From the NCBI GenBank assembly GCA_035511075.1, contig DATKFW010000052.1, positions 1 to 64,000 of the forward strand: DNA of 64,000 bases, in the 5' to 3' direction. Within the stretch, counting starts at the first letter, position 1. Each line of letters begins with the position of its first letter. Source of the stretch: DATAUD01 sp035511075 (GTDB lineage Bacteria; Verrucomicrobiota; Verrucomicrobiia; Limisphaerales; Palsa-1400). Both the position numbers and the translations under genes were made by a program. Of this stretch, positions 18,643-27,734 are shown piece by piece. Under the pieces are notes generated by a model. The model was not told the DNA's origin, searched no databases, and was given only the letters and a program-made list of their open reading frames with translations.

Positions 18643-18877
18643 CGTTCGATGAAGACTTGCTTAAATATTCCAGCCACGAGTTGGCCGACGATGATGGTCG
18701 TGAAAGCGACACGTCATAGCCGGCACACCCAAGGCTTTGTGTTTTGCCTTGGACTATCCCTGGCATCGGTCGGGAAACAAGCCGAAGGTTCTTTGGAAGG
18801 ACGCGGCGCAAGCAGGTAACCGATCGAACGAGAATTTCTTCACCCTGCTTACTCCGTGTAGGCAGGGTTTTTGTTTT
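18643..18877 (+). ncRNA. Candidate structured RNA (unassigned) or leader RNA
   Basis: About 235 bases with promoter-like sequence before and a strong terminator after, and no plausible protein. Visible pairings are CCAAGGC 18729-18735 with GCCTTGG 18746-18752, ATCGGT 18765-18770 with ACCGAT 18819-18824, and the terminator stem. It does not match tmRNA or RNase P RNA signatures that I can recognise. The ClpP-like gene starts 130 bp beyond the terminator, so this could instead be an attenuating leader. Confidence 0.3.
18842..18877 (+). terminator. Rho-independent terminator
   Basis: A 7-bp stem ACCCTGC (18842-18848) / GCAGGGT (18862-18868) encloses a 13-base loop. It is followed at once by TTTTTGTTTT. 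The element is on the plus strand and would end a transcript coming from about 18,640. Confidence 0.65.
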
Positions 18878-19007
18878 CGTGGCCGGCTTCGACACGACCG
18901 TTCCGCCCGTGATTGCGGAGTTTGTCGCCAATAGCGAACGGTTCAAGAACGCCAGGAACAACTCGGGCGGAAGCGAGATTCTCCGTCCCCACATTTTGAA
19001 AGGACAT

Positions 19008-19631
19008 ATGAAATCCAAACGCACAAAACGTACCAAATCAGTCAAACGACGATCCAAGCTGGTGCTCAAGTTGAGGCCGTGGGGAAATTACGTTGACGAG
19101 GCCTATCAACTCGAAACGATTTTAGCAAAGAAACCCGGACGGGTTCAGATTGAATTCGTCGGCTCAGGCGAAATTCCCGCGGATTCGGTGCTCTTGATGC
19201 GCTCGATGATCCTCAAGCGGGCCAGGCGGACGCGCATTGTCACCAATGCCCGATCCAGCGTGCAGGGCGCGGCCGTGCTGATCTGGCTGCTCGGTGACAC
19301 GCGACTCATTCGAGATGACGCGAGACTTAGCTTCCGTCCCGCCGGCCCGTTTGTTGCCGATGACGTTTCGACAGTTTGGAAGGATCGAAGCTTCTTCGAC
19401 GACGAGGATATGGAAGAGGACGATTACATCCGAGTCCTGCAGGCGATCAACGAGTTCCTTCCGGTGAAGGAATTGGCTGGCCGCCCGGTCGAAACGTCGG
19501 TCCTGAAGCAATTCGGACTGATCGACAATCAAAAGGTCGACGCCCTGTTGGCCGCGACTTTTCGGAGGGAGAACGGGCGCCGCGAAAAGGCAGCCGGTAA
19601 AAAGGAACGGGCAAGAGAGGCGAGTCGGTGA
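19008..19631 (+). CDS. ClpP/crotonase-like protein with basic N-terminus (hypothetical)
   Basis: 207 residues from the ATG at 19008, preceded by a good ribosome site (GAAAGGA). The frame is open farther upstream, but that part overlaps the terminator. The first 20 residues are strongly basic (KSKRTKRTKSVKRRSK). Residues about 40-115 look like the ClpP/crotonase fold: VQIEFVGSGEIPADSVLLMRS, then VTNARSSVQGAAVLIWLLGD, then TRLIRDDARLSFRPAG. In ClpP the last block would hold the catalytic His (MIHQP); here it reads SFRPAG, so the triad appears incomplete. The Ser-Ser pair before VQGA could still be the nucleophile position. A helical, charged C-terminus follows. Fold assignment is tentative. Confidence 0.55.
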   Translation: MKSKRTKRTKSVKRRSKLVLKLRPWGNYVDEAYQLETILAKKPGRVQIEFVGSGEIPADSVLLMRSMILKRARRTRIVTNARSSVQGAAVLIWLLGDTRLIRDDARLSFRPAGPFVADDVSTVWKDRSFFDDEDMEEDDYIRVLQAINEFLPVKELAGRPVETSVLKQFGLIDNQKVDALLAATFRRENGRREKAAGKKERAREASR

Positions 19632-19762
19632 CTGCGACGAAAACGGCGGCATTGAGGACTGATCTTGTCATCATAGGCGGGCGGAGGCGCGGTCTCCGCC
19701 TGCCTTCAGCGTGACGGATTCTCCTTTGAATCAATCAATCCACTGACCAGAATCCATTTCTT

Positions 19763-20587
19763 ATGACCTCAACACAAAGCGAAAAGGCGCGTCGATTTCA
19801 GGAATTGCACCGGCGACCGGGCGCTTTTCTTATCCCGAATCCGTGGGACATGGGGTCGGCGCGCATCCTAGCGGGGTTGGGCTTCGAAGCGTTGGCCACG
19901 TCAAGCGCGGCAGCCGCCGGAGTGCTTGGCCGGCGTGATGGGCAATTGAGCCGCGATGAGGCGCTTGCTCACGCGCGCGAGATTGTCAATGCCACCGATC
20001 TGCCCGTTGCCGCCGATTTGGAACATGGGTTTGGCGACAGCCCGGCGGTCGCCGCGGAAACAATTCGCATGGCCGGGAGCATTGGGTTGGTTGGCGGGTC
20101 AATCGAAGACGCCCGGGCTGAACGGGACAAACCGATCTATGATCTTGCGCTTGCAACCGAGCGTATCTGGGCCGCCATTGAGGCGGCGCGCGCTTTACCC
20201 TCCCCGTTCACGCTGGCGGCGAGAGCAGAGAACTTTGTCCGCGGCAATCCGAATCTGGATGACACGATAAGGCGGCTGGTGGCATACGAAAAAGCCGGGG
20301 CTGACGTGTTGTTTGCGCCGGGCCTGCCAGACCTGGCATCGGTACGAGCCGTGTGTGCGGCGGTTTCGAAGCCTGTGAACTTCGCCGTCAGCGGCAGAGG
20401 CAGATCGTTCAGCGTGGCGGAGCTCGCGGATGCCGGCGTGAAACGCATCAGTGTTGCAGCTTCATTTTATCGCGTGGCGATGACCGGTTTGATTGAGGCG
20501 GCGCGAGAAGCGCGCGAGCGGGGAACGTTTGGGTTTGTCGACCATGCTGTCACCACGCCGGAATTGAACCGATTCTTTACGGATTAG
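19763..20587 (+). CDS. Isocitrate lyase / PEP mutase family protein
   Basis: 274 residues, cytoplasmic, of usual length for the PEP mutase/ICL superfamily (TIM barrel cleaving or forming C-C or C-P bonds of 2-oxo acids). Motifs: FLIPNPWDMGSARILAGLGF at the start, the metal-binding region VAADLEHGFGDSP, GLVGGSIEDA, and AGADVLFAPGLPDL. The catalytic-loop Cys of true isocitrate lyase (KKCGH) is absent, as expected for the oxaloacetate-hydrolase/carboxyvinyl-phosphonate branch. The exact substrate cannot be read from sequence. It is convergent with the CotH gene, with only 4 bp between them. Confidence 0.85.
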   Translation: MTSTQSEKARRFQELHRRPGAFLIPNPWDMGSARILAGLGFEALATSSAAAAGVLGRRDGQLSRDEALAHAREIVNATDLPVAADLEHGFGDSPAVAAETIRMAGSIGLVGGSIEDARAERDKPIYDLALATERIWAAIEAARALPSPFTLAARAENFVRGNPNLDDTIRRLVAYEKAGADVLFAPGLPDLASVRAVCAAVSKPVNFAVSGRGRSFSVAELADAGVKRISVAASFYRVAMTGLIEAAREARERGTFGFVDHAVTTPELNRFFTD

Positions 20588-20591
20588 TCTT

Positions 20592-23500
20592 TCACGGGGC
20601 CGCAAGGCGGAAGAATTGGCCGGCGTTGGTGGGCAGAATAGTCAAATAGAACGTTCCGTTGGTCTGGATTGCCGGGGTGTCGACGAGGCTCCAAGTCACC
20701 GGCGGCGCCAGATTGGTCGCCGTATATAATTGGTAACCAGTCGCCGACGCCGGCCAGGAAATAACAAATGGAGCGGCCGACGAACCTTGGAGACTCAATA
20801 GCGGCGCGTTGGTCGGAGCGGCCACGGCCGTCGCGGAGAAACCCAGGTTGTCAATGGCCAGCCCCTGCGATTTGCCGGCTGAACTCGCCATTTCCCAGAC
20901 CAGCCACAGCGCGGCGCCGGGTTCCCAATTGGTGATGACCTGATTGACCACGCCCAGGTTTGTCTGATTGATTGCGGCAGTGCCGTCAACGGCTTCTCCG
21001 CCAACATCGGCCGCCACGGTTGGAAAACTCACGTTCAGGGCGGGCAAAAATGCGGTGGTACTGGTAGAGAAGACGTTGGTGGCGGTGGGATCGATGAAAT
21101 AGTAGAACTCGAGCGTCTTCGCCGTGTCGGACTGGCGCCAGATTTCACCGGTGAACCGCAGGTCCATCGAATTCAATGTCTGCGACGTGCCATTGATGAA
21201 TTTGGCGCCGAAGGCGGTGTAGCCCGTGCTGCTAGTTGCCAGCAAGCCCAGTGCGCGATTGGAACTGTTGGGCAAGCCGAAGCTGATTTGGCCGCCGGTG
21301 GTTTGGTCGCCGTCTGTGGCGCCGAAGCGGGTGCCAACGCTGGCCGCAGGGTCCGCCAGACCATACCATCCGGGCATCGTAGTCGAAAGGCCCAAGCCGC
21401 CGGTGTTGGTGCTCTCGCCAGAGGAGTTAATCGGAAAGGCCGCGCCGAAGGGATTGGGCAGAAAGTAGGTCACGCCGCCGATTGTCACCGGATTATCGGA
21501 ATCGACGGAATTTGACCCGGGATCGGGCAAGGAATCAAAGTTCTGGCTATAGACCGAACCGGCATAGTTGTAAACGATCTGGGCCGGAGAGGTCACCAGG
21601 CCAACGGTGGCCGTGGTGTAACCCGACCAAGGACTGGAGAGGGGCGGGTTTCCGGCGCCGGTTAGGTTTCGATGATTTACATCGAACGCCCGAGCCATGA
21701 TTACGGCGCTGTTCGGGAGAGAAATCGGAGTTTGGTAAACCCTGGCCGTCGAGGAAACCGTTCCTCCGGGCAGGCGCGGGTCGGAGCCGTCCGTGCAATA
21801 ATAAATTGTGGCGGCAGGAGGACCATTGATCGTGAGTGTCGACCCGGTGGAAATTGACCCGCCATTGGAACTGAACACCGGCTTGGCCAGCAGGTTGGTG
21901 TCCATGAAATTGAGCCGGTCGCGGTACCATTGCTTCAGGAAGTCGACTTCTCCCTGGTAAGTGCCGGGGAAGTCATAGGAATAGTCCGTGCCATATGAAA
22001 CGACGCCCGAACGGGGCGTGGTCCAGCCCGGCCATCGGGCAATCTCGCGCGGCTCCTCTTGAACCACCTGGCTCACCAGCGCATCGATATCGGCGTAAAT
22101 GTGATTTGTGGAGAGCAAGTTGGTCCGCAAATTCTCATATCGGTCAATCCAATTCTGCCAGAAATCGATGTCGGTGAACATTTGGCCCCACCACGGATAG
22201 TTAAAAAAATCCGTCGCTCCGGGGCTGGTCCAAGTAAGCGGGTCGAAGTCGCGTCCGTCCGTTGAGCCTTGCGACCGGTCGAAATCCCAGACGGGGCCGA
22301 AAATGAGCTGGCCCTGGCGGGGTTTATAAAAATAGGCGCTCAGGCGCAAGGCATCGACATTGAAGGCCATGACGTTGATGATGTGGTGGTCGATCCACGA
22401 GCCGACATCGATATAGGGGGGATAGCCCAGGGTGGCGTTGGTGTAGTTGGCCGAATTGAGCGCGGTCCAGAAGGCGTTCATATAGTTTTCGATGTACTGC
22501 TGCTGGGGCACCCGCTCTGGCGTCAGGATGACCGGTTCCTCCGGATCGCCATAGACGATTGACTGGCCGGCGGCGTTTAAGCCGTTTTCACCGGGGCCCA
22601 ATCGGTCGATCCTGAGCATGTATCCGCCGGTGACGTCGGGCGGAGTGTTGTCGTCGGGGTTGAGTTTGGCGATGTCGATCCGGTTGGTGGCGCGCTTGAT
22701 CTTCTCCTCGAGGACGTAAATGCCGTTGTAATCGTCGGCAGTGACCGGTCCGCCCGCGGTGTTGATATAGACCTCCAGGAAGCGGGTGTGCGAGGCGTAG
22801 CGGCCAATTTCGTTGCTCAACTGATAGATGAGCGGATCATGGATGAGCACGGGCTCAAAGTTATCCGGGGCGTAAAGCACCCAGTCCTTGCCGGGCGGCA
22901 ATCCCAACGGCGCGCAGTAAGTTTCGTTATCCAGGTCGTCCCAAAAATCGACCGTCCAGGCTTGCTTTGGGTCGCCACGAGTGGAGGACCCGCGGACATG
23001 GAAGCCCGCCCGTTGGCTTAAGGTGGGGGCGTTGGTCAAGAAAGTCTCTCCATTGGTCGGCTCGTAAAAGGAGAAATTGGCAAACTGGTCGGGGGCGGCT
23101 TCAGCGTCCGACGGCACGCCTGCGCCGAAGTTATAAATGATGAGGGCAGGGAGGTCGGAGACTATCTGGGCAACTTGTGGGGTCAGTTGAATGTAGCTTT
23201 CGCTGTGCATGAGTCCGGGCAAGAGGCCGGGGGCGAAGGCCCGGGTCCGCACCTGGACGGTGTTGGTGATGGCGAGGGGACCGGCCATGACGGGCGAAAC
23301 GTCTGTGGGCAGAGTGCCGTCAAGGGTGTAGCGAATGACGGCGTTGGAGACCCCGTCGTTCACGCTTAAGGAGAATGGGTTGACGAAGGTTCCGCCCGCC
23401 TGGGAAAACACAGGCTCCGGGGTGAAGCCAGCGCCGACTGTGGCGTTGGGGTCCCCCGGCGTCGGTGTTGTGTAGTAGCCGATGTCGTCAAGCAGCACCG

Positions 23501-24923
23501 GGTCCACGCCATAGGAAATATCTGTCTGCTGGGGCGGATAGTCCGGGGCAAAGAAGGACACCAAATTGGTCTGCGGATCCACGAGGGCCAGGAAGCTGCC
23601 TGAGGCTTTTAATTTGAAGTTAGTGTGCAATTGGTTGGTCACCGCCGTTAGGTTCATGCCGGAAGCGAACACGACCAGGTAATCGCCGGCTGCCAACACG
23701 TAGTCGGGAAACGTCCATTGGGTGAGGTTGGTGGCCTCGACGGTCAGGGACCAGCCCAAGAGATCCACCGCGGCGCTGGTGCCGTTATAGATTTCGATCC
23801 AATCCGAACTGTTGCCGAATTCGTCGAGCAACGTGGTCTTGTTTGCGGCCATGAATTCGGAGATTTCCAGGCTCGACGGTTGCGCCAAGCGGTCCAGGAC
23901 GTAACTCCAACCGGCCCCAGGGGAGACATTGGTCTGGCCGACGAGGCTCATAAGATCCGCATTAGTCGCCCAACTCACCTGGACATTGCCGATCGGCGGT
24001 TCGGGAAAATCGAAAACGTATTGCCAGGGCGCGTAGGCGGTCACGTTGGTGGCCGGCACGCCATCGATCAACAGGTCCTCAGCCACCACGCCGCTGACCC
24101 CTTGGTTGAAGTGCACCTCGACGCTCCGCAAAGCGGGCACAGCCGAGTACGCGGGTGGAAAGCATGAAGCCGTCGCCCCGTTCGGACCAGCGGTATTGGT
24201 TCCGGCCTGATAGTTAAAGTTACTGACGGTCTGGATCGAAGAGACACCGCCATCGGCGGAACTGAACCCGATGTAGGCATAGCTGGTTCCCAGCAACGCG
24301 ACAATATCACCAATGTTGTAGTTGGTTGTGTAGCTGTCAGCCGTGATGGTATCCATGAGGGATTCCTGCACCACTCCCCCGGGCGTGTACTGGATTGTGA
24401 CGTTGATGGGATCGCCGCTGGAGACATCGACAGCGCCCGTGGAATGGTAGCCTGAAGTGGCGCCATCCGTATGGTAGACGATGCCGATCCCATTGGGAGA
24501 GTAAAGGTCGATTTCCCAATCAGCACTGGGGGTCAGGCCGCTGATGCCAAGGGCGCCGCCAGCGCCGCCGAGAAACGCCGGGCCGCTTTCTTGCAGGGCG
24601 AAAGAGGTGCCATCCGCATTAGCGCCAGGAGAGCCGCCGACGTCCTGGTAGGTGAAGGTGGCGACGAAGCCATTGATATAAACTGGACTGTTATACCAGG
24701 CGGTAACTGCCTCGCTGCCGTTGCCATCGGTGCCATACAAGACATTTCCGCTGATGTTTGCGGAGGAAAGGCCCGATTGGTTGATGGTCCAATTGGTGCC
24801 ATTGTCGAAGAAGCTGATCGTCGTTTGGGCGATGCTTCCCCAGGCGGACAAGACAAACAACGAGACCTGACAAAACAAATGGCGTTGCCGGCCCGAACGA
24901 GTCAAATACAGCGGGTCATTCAT
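20592..24923 (-). CDS. Large secreted CotH-kinase protein with lectin and lamin-tail domains
   Basis: 1443 residues. Signal peptide 1-32 (LFCQVSLFVLSAWGSIAQ). Residues 33-240 form an L-type-lectin-like beta sandwich (ANADGTSFALQESG, GIGIVYHTDG). A short Ig-like part follows, then a lamin-tail domain at 350-430 (LEISEFMAANKTTLLDEFGN, SSDWIEIYNGTSAAVDLLGW). Next come a chitobiase-type C-terminal domain (IRYTLDGTLPTD), then a CotH kinase domain about 600-1010 (RGSSTRGDPKQAWTVDFWD, NGIYVLEEKIKRATNRID, IFGPVWDFDRSQGS). A second chitobiase-like domain (ATIYYCTDGSDPRLPGG) and a terminal beta sandwich with YQLYTATNL close the protein. CotH domains phosphorylate secreted proteins in Bacillus; the target here is unknown. 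It starts divergently from the ABC operon. Confidence 0.88.
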   Translation of the reverse strand: MNDPLYLTRSGRQRHLFCQVSLFVLSAWGSIAQTTISFFDNGTNWTINQSGLSSANISGNVLYGTDGNGSEAVTAWYNSPVYINGFVATFTYQDVGGSPGANADGTSFALQESGPAFLGGAGGALGISGLTPSADWEIDLYSPNGIGIVYHTDGATSGYHSTGAVDVSSGDPINVTIQYTPGGVVQESLMDTITADSYTTNYNIGDIVALLGTSYAYIGFSSADGGVSSIQTVSNFNYQAGTNTAGPNGATASCFPPAYSAVPALRSVEVHFNQGVSGVVAEDLLIDGVPATNVTAYAPWQYVFDFPEPPIGNVQVSWATNADLMSLVGQTNVSPGAGWSYVLDRLAQPSSLEISEFMAANKTTLLDEFGNSSDWIEIYNGTSAAVDLLGWSLTVEATNLTQWTFPDYVLAAGDYLVVFASGMNLTAVTNQLHTNFKLKASGSFLALVDPQTNLVSFFAPDYPPQQTDISYGVDPVLLDDIGYYTTPTPGDPNATVGAGFTPEPVFSQAGGTFVNPFSLSVNDGVSNAVIRYTLDGTLPTDVSPVMAGPLAITNTVQVRTRAFAPGLLPGLMHSESYIQLTPQVAQIVSDLPALIIYNFGAGVPSDAEAAPDQFANFSFYEPTNGETFLTNAPTLSQRAGFHVRGSSTRGDPKQAWTVDFWDDLDNETYCAPLGLPPGKDWVLYAPDNFEPVLIHDPLIYQLSNEIGRYASHTRFLEVYINTAGGPVTADDYNGIYVLEEKIKRATNRIDIAKLNPDDNTPPDVTGGYMLRIDRLGPGENGLNAAGQSIVYGDPEEPVILTPERVPQQQYIENYMNAFWTALNSANYTNATLGYPPYIDVGSWIDHHIINVMAFNVDALRLSAYFYKPRQGQLIFGPVWDFDRSQGSTDGRDFDPLTWTSPGATDFFNYPWWGQMFTDIDFWQNWIDRYENLRTNLLSTNHIYADIDALVSQVVQEEPREIARWPGWTTPRSGVVSYGTDYSYDFPGTYQGEVDFLKQWYRDRLNFMDTNLLAKPVFSSNGGSISTGSTLTINGPPAATIYYCTDGSDPRLPGGTVSSTARVYQTPISLPNSAVIMARAFDVNHRNLTGAGNPPLSSPWSGYTTATVGLVTSPAQIVYNYAGSVYSQNFDSLPDPGSNSVDSDNPVTIGGVTYFLPNPFGAAFPINSSGESTNTGGLGLSTTMPGWYGLADPAASVGTRFGATDGDQTTGGQISFGLPNSSNRALGLLATSSTGYTAFGAKFINGTSQTLNSMDLRFTGEIWRQSDTAKTLEFYYFIDPTATNVFSTSTTAFLPALNVSFPTVAADVGGEAVDGTAAINQTNLGVVNQVITNWEPGAALWLVWEMASSAGKSQGLAIDNLGFSATAVAAPTNAPLLSLQGSSAAPFVISWPASATGYQLYTATNLAPPVTWSLVDTPAIQTNGTFYLTILPTNAGQFFRLAAP

Positions 24924-25148
24924 TAAATGCTTTCACAGCCAACCCAGGGAAAATCCAAAAAAACCGCTGAATTGGCTGTTTAAGCCTGTCACACGGCAGG
25001 CATGAATAAAAGAAAAGAATCTGCGCCACTGCTCCGCTTTGACGGTGAAGTGCGATTGACGTTTTCGGGCATTGCGTCCAATGTGAACGAATGGGCGTTG
25101 TTGTTGGAGGCGCTGTTCAGAATCCGATCAGCCCTGAACGCATGTTTG

Positions 25149-26033
25149 ATGATCAGGCTTGAACATCTCAGCAAGACTCTGCGCGGACGTCGCGCGCTGG
25201 ACGATGTGACGCTGGAGATTCCTGCGGGCGAGATTTTCGGCTTGCTCGGGCACAATGGCGCGGGCAAGAGCACGCTTTTGGGCTTGTTGCTTGGGCAACT
25301 TCACCCCACGCGTGGCGAGGCGTTCATTCGCGGGATTTCGGTGCAACGGCAGCGACAGCGCGCGTTGCAGCGCGTCGGGGCGATTTTTGAGACACCGGCG
25401 TTTTATGATTACCTCAGCGGTTGGAACAATCTGCGGAATTTTCTTTCCTACTCCGGGCCGGTCAGTCGGGTAGAAGTTGAGGATGTCGTTCGATTCGTCG
25501 GACTGGAAAGCCGGATTCACGAACCGGTGCGCATGTACAGCCACGGCATGAAGCAGCGGCTGGCGCTGGCGCAAGCGCTACTTCCCCGTCCTGACGTGGT
25601 GCTGCTCGATGAGCCGGCACAAGGACTCGATCCTGAGGGCATTCAAGAAATGCGCCGGCTCATCCTGCAGCTCAACCGCGAGCACGGGATGACGGTGCTC
25701 TTATCCTCGCATCTGCTCGCTGAGGTCGAGCAATTGTGCAGCCGAGTGGCGATCCTCAATCAAGGACGATTGGTTTTTCAGGGACACTGGACCGAGCTGG
25801 CCCAGGCGAGAAAACAGTTTCGGCTGCGCTTGAACGATTGGGAAAAGGCGCGCGTGGCAATGGAAAAATGCGGGGCGATATTGGTCGGGCAGGAAATTGT
25901 CGAGTTGCGAGTCGAAACAGAGATTGCGGATTTGATCGCGGAACTGGTTCGAAGCGGGGTGAGAATCCACTCGGTCGAGCCATTGCGGGATGATTTGGAG
26001 GAGCTTTATCTACGAAAGGTTTCCGCGCGATGA
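25149..26033 (+). CDS. ABC-2 type transporter ATP-binding protein
   Basis: 294 residues from the ATG at 25149 (MIRLEHLSKTLRGRRALDD), where the ABC fold begins; the open frame extends upstream to 25002 without similarity. Walker A GLLGHNGAGKST about 32-43, Q-loop region RVGAIFETPAFYDYLSG, signature YSHGMKQRLALAQAL, Walker B VVLLDEPAQGLDP, and H-loop LSSHLLAEVEQLC. The type is that of CcmA/NatA/BcrA-like exporters. It overlaps the first permease by 4 bp (ATGA), indicating translational coupling in a three-gene export operon of unknown substrate. Confidence 0.93.
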   Translation: MIRLEHLSKTLRGRRALDDVTLEIPAGEIFGLLGHNGAGKSTLLGLLLGQLHPTRGEAFIRGISVQRQRQRALQRVGAIFETPAFYDYLSGWNNLRNFLSYSGPVSRVEVEDVVRFVGLESRIHEPVRMYSHGMKQRLALAQALLPRPDVVLLDEPAQGLDPEGIQEMRRLILQLNREHGMTVLLSSHLLAEVEQLCSRVAILNQGRLVFQGHWTELAQARKQFRLRLNDWEKARVAMEKCGAILVGQEIVELRVETEIADLIAELVRSGVRIHSVEPLRDDLEELYLRKVSAR

Positions 26034-26875
26034 ACGCATTGGCGCTCCAACTGTGGAACGAATTGTATAAACTCTTCGCGCGAAAGCGCACCTACCTTGG
26101 CTTCGGCGCGATTGTGGCCGCCGAATGCGTGATACTTCGGGTCATGAGTCGCCCACAATCTGTCGCACAATTTCGGCAGCTCGCCGCCCAGCACGGCCTT
26201 TCCTTCACGCGCTATTATTCGGGCCTCACCCTCGGCCTTGAGATGGTGATGTGGACCAGCCTGATTCTCGGCGCGTTGTTTCTGGCGCTTGTGTCCGGCG
26301 ACGTGATGTCGAAAGAGGTCGAAGACGGCACGTTGCGCATGTTGCTTTGCCGTCCCGTGTCGCGGACGCGCATCGTTGCGCTCAAATACATCACGTGCGT
26401 GATCTATACGTTTGCGCTGATTTTTTTCCTCGGAGCAACTGCGTTGGGCGCCGGGTTGCTCTACTGCGGCACGGGCGGCCTTCTCGTGTCGTCGCCGACG
26501 GAAGAACTTTTTGCGGTGCATGAAGCGCGGGCCGGCCTGGCGCGCTACTGCGTGGCAATGTGTTTCCTCGCCTTGAGTCTCACGAGCCTATCAAGCCTTG
26601 GTTTTATGTTCTCCTGTCTAAAAATGAAACCGGCTGTCGCGACGATTTCAACGCTGTCGATAGTGTTCGTTGATTTGACTTTTCGCCGCGTTCCTTTTTT
26701 TGGAAGCTTGCTTCCGTTATTTCTCTCGACGCATCTGGCGGCATGGCAACAGCTTTTCGCGATGAGGATTCCCTGGACACGGTTTTTCCAGGACTACAGT
26801 TACCTTCTGTCACTCGACGCCGTTTGTTTTTTATTTGCGCTGCTGGTCTTCCGGCGGCGCGATTTTAAAGCGTGA
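26030..26875 (+). CDS. ABC-2 type transporter permease
   Basis: 281 residues with about six membrane segments (MVMWTSLILGALFLALVSGD, YTFALIFFLGATALGAGLLY, YCVAMCFLALSLTSLSSLGF, and the terminal VCFLFALLVF). The ABC-2 hallmark KEVEDGTLRMLLCRPVSRTR follows the second segment. It lies between the ATPase (4-bp overlap) and a second permease 9 bp downstream, so the transporter is probably a heterodimer of the two permeases. Confidence 0.9.
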   Translation: MNALALQLWNELYKLFARKRTYLGFGAIVAAECVILRVMSRPQSVAQFRQLAAQHGLSFTRYYSGLTLGLEMVMWTSLILGALFLALVSGDVMSKEVEDGTLRMLLCRPVSRTRIVALKYITCVIYTFALIFFLGATALGAGLLYCGTGGLLVSSPTEELFAVHEARAGLARYCVAMCFLALSLTSLSSLGFMFSCLKMKPAVATISTLSIVFVDLTFRRVPFFGSLLPLFLSTHLAAWQQLFAMRIPWTRFFQDYSYLLSLDAVCFLFALLVFRRRDFKA

Positions 26876-26884
26876 TCAGACTTT

Positions 26885-27730
26885 ATGCGCTTATTTTTCG
26901 TTCAACTCGGATGGGAACTTCGGCGGCTGGTGACGCGTCCGCAGACGTGGCTGGCGTTTGCCTTGAGCGTGGCGTTCGAGCTGACCGCGTCGCTGTTGCT
27001 GAAGGTTCCCAGCGTCCGCGCCGACATCGCCCGTGACGTTTGGAAAATGCGAGCGCGATGGAATGAGGTCTTTTCGGGATTGACGACGGCGGCGCACATC
27101 ATGGGGGAAAGCTTTACCATATTCGGGGCGCTCGGCATCGCGTTGGTCGCCGCCGTCATCGTCGCCGGAGAAGACGAGGAGGGGACGCTGCGAATGATCT
27201 TTTGCCGCCCGGTGAGTCGCACGAGCGTCCTGGCGCAGAAATGGATTGCCTGCGCACTCTATGCGGCGGCGCTGACTGGATTCATCGCCTCGAGCACGCT
27301 GGCCATCTGCCTGATCTTCGAAGGGCCGGGAAACCTGGTTTTGCTTGCCCCGCACGAAGGTGTCATGGGAAGCTTCGGTTTCGCCGAAGGAATGCGTCGT
27401 TACGCGCTGGCGGTCCCGCTGATGTGGTTTAGCGGTGTGAGTGGAATGCTCTGGCCATTCTTTTTTTCATGCACCGGCATGAAACCCGCCGCCGTGGCCA
27501 TTCTTTCTTTGAGCCTGCTCGCAACGGATGACATCGTCCGCACGACTCCAGAGACGGCGGTCGCCTGTCCGTATTGCGTAACGACACGAATACTCTCGTG
27601 GCGCCAGGTTTTCAATGACGACATCCCGTGGCCGCGCATCCAGCGCAATTACACGCAACTCGGCGAAATGGATGTGACGCTGATCGTCGGGGCGTGGGTG
27701 GTTTTCCGCCGGCGGGAATGCAAACGATGA
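26885..27730 (+). CDS. ABC-2 type transporter permease, second copy
   Basis: 281 residues, the same length and topology as the preceding gene and clearly its paralogue. The hallmark GEDEEGTLRMIFCRPVSRTS aligns with KEVEDGTLRMLLCRPVSRTR, and the tail FRRRECKR matches FRRRDFKA. It probably arose by tandem duplication and pairs with the first permease. It ends 4 bp from the convergent secreted-protein gene. Confidence 0.9.
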   Translation: MRLFFVQLGWELRRLVTRPQTWLAFALSVAFELTASLLLKVPSVRADIARDVWKMRARWNEVFSGLTTAAHIMGESFTIFGALGIALVAAVIVAGEDEEGTLRMIFCRPVSRTSVLAQKWIACALYAAALTGFIASSTLAICLIFEGPGNLVLLAPHEGVMGSFGFAEGMRRYALAVPLMWFSGVSGMLWPFFFSCTGMKPAAVAILSLSLLATDDIVRTTPETAVACPYCVTTRILSWRQVFNDDIPWPRIQRNYTQLGEMDVTLIVGAWVVFRRRECKR

Positions 27731-27734
27731 GAGT

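Noticed and set aside
18744..19007. Upstream extension of the ClpP-like gene to 18744
   Set aside because: It would run through a strong terminator and the structured region; the ATG at 19008 has a good ribosome site.
25002..25148. N-terminal extension of the ABC ATPase gene
   Set aside because: The ABC fold starts at ATG 25149; the extra 49 residues match nothing and occupy the likely promoter region.
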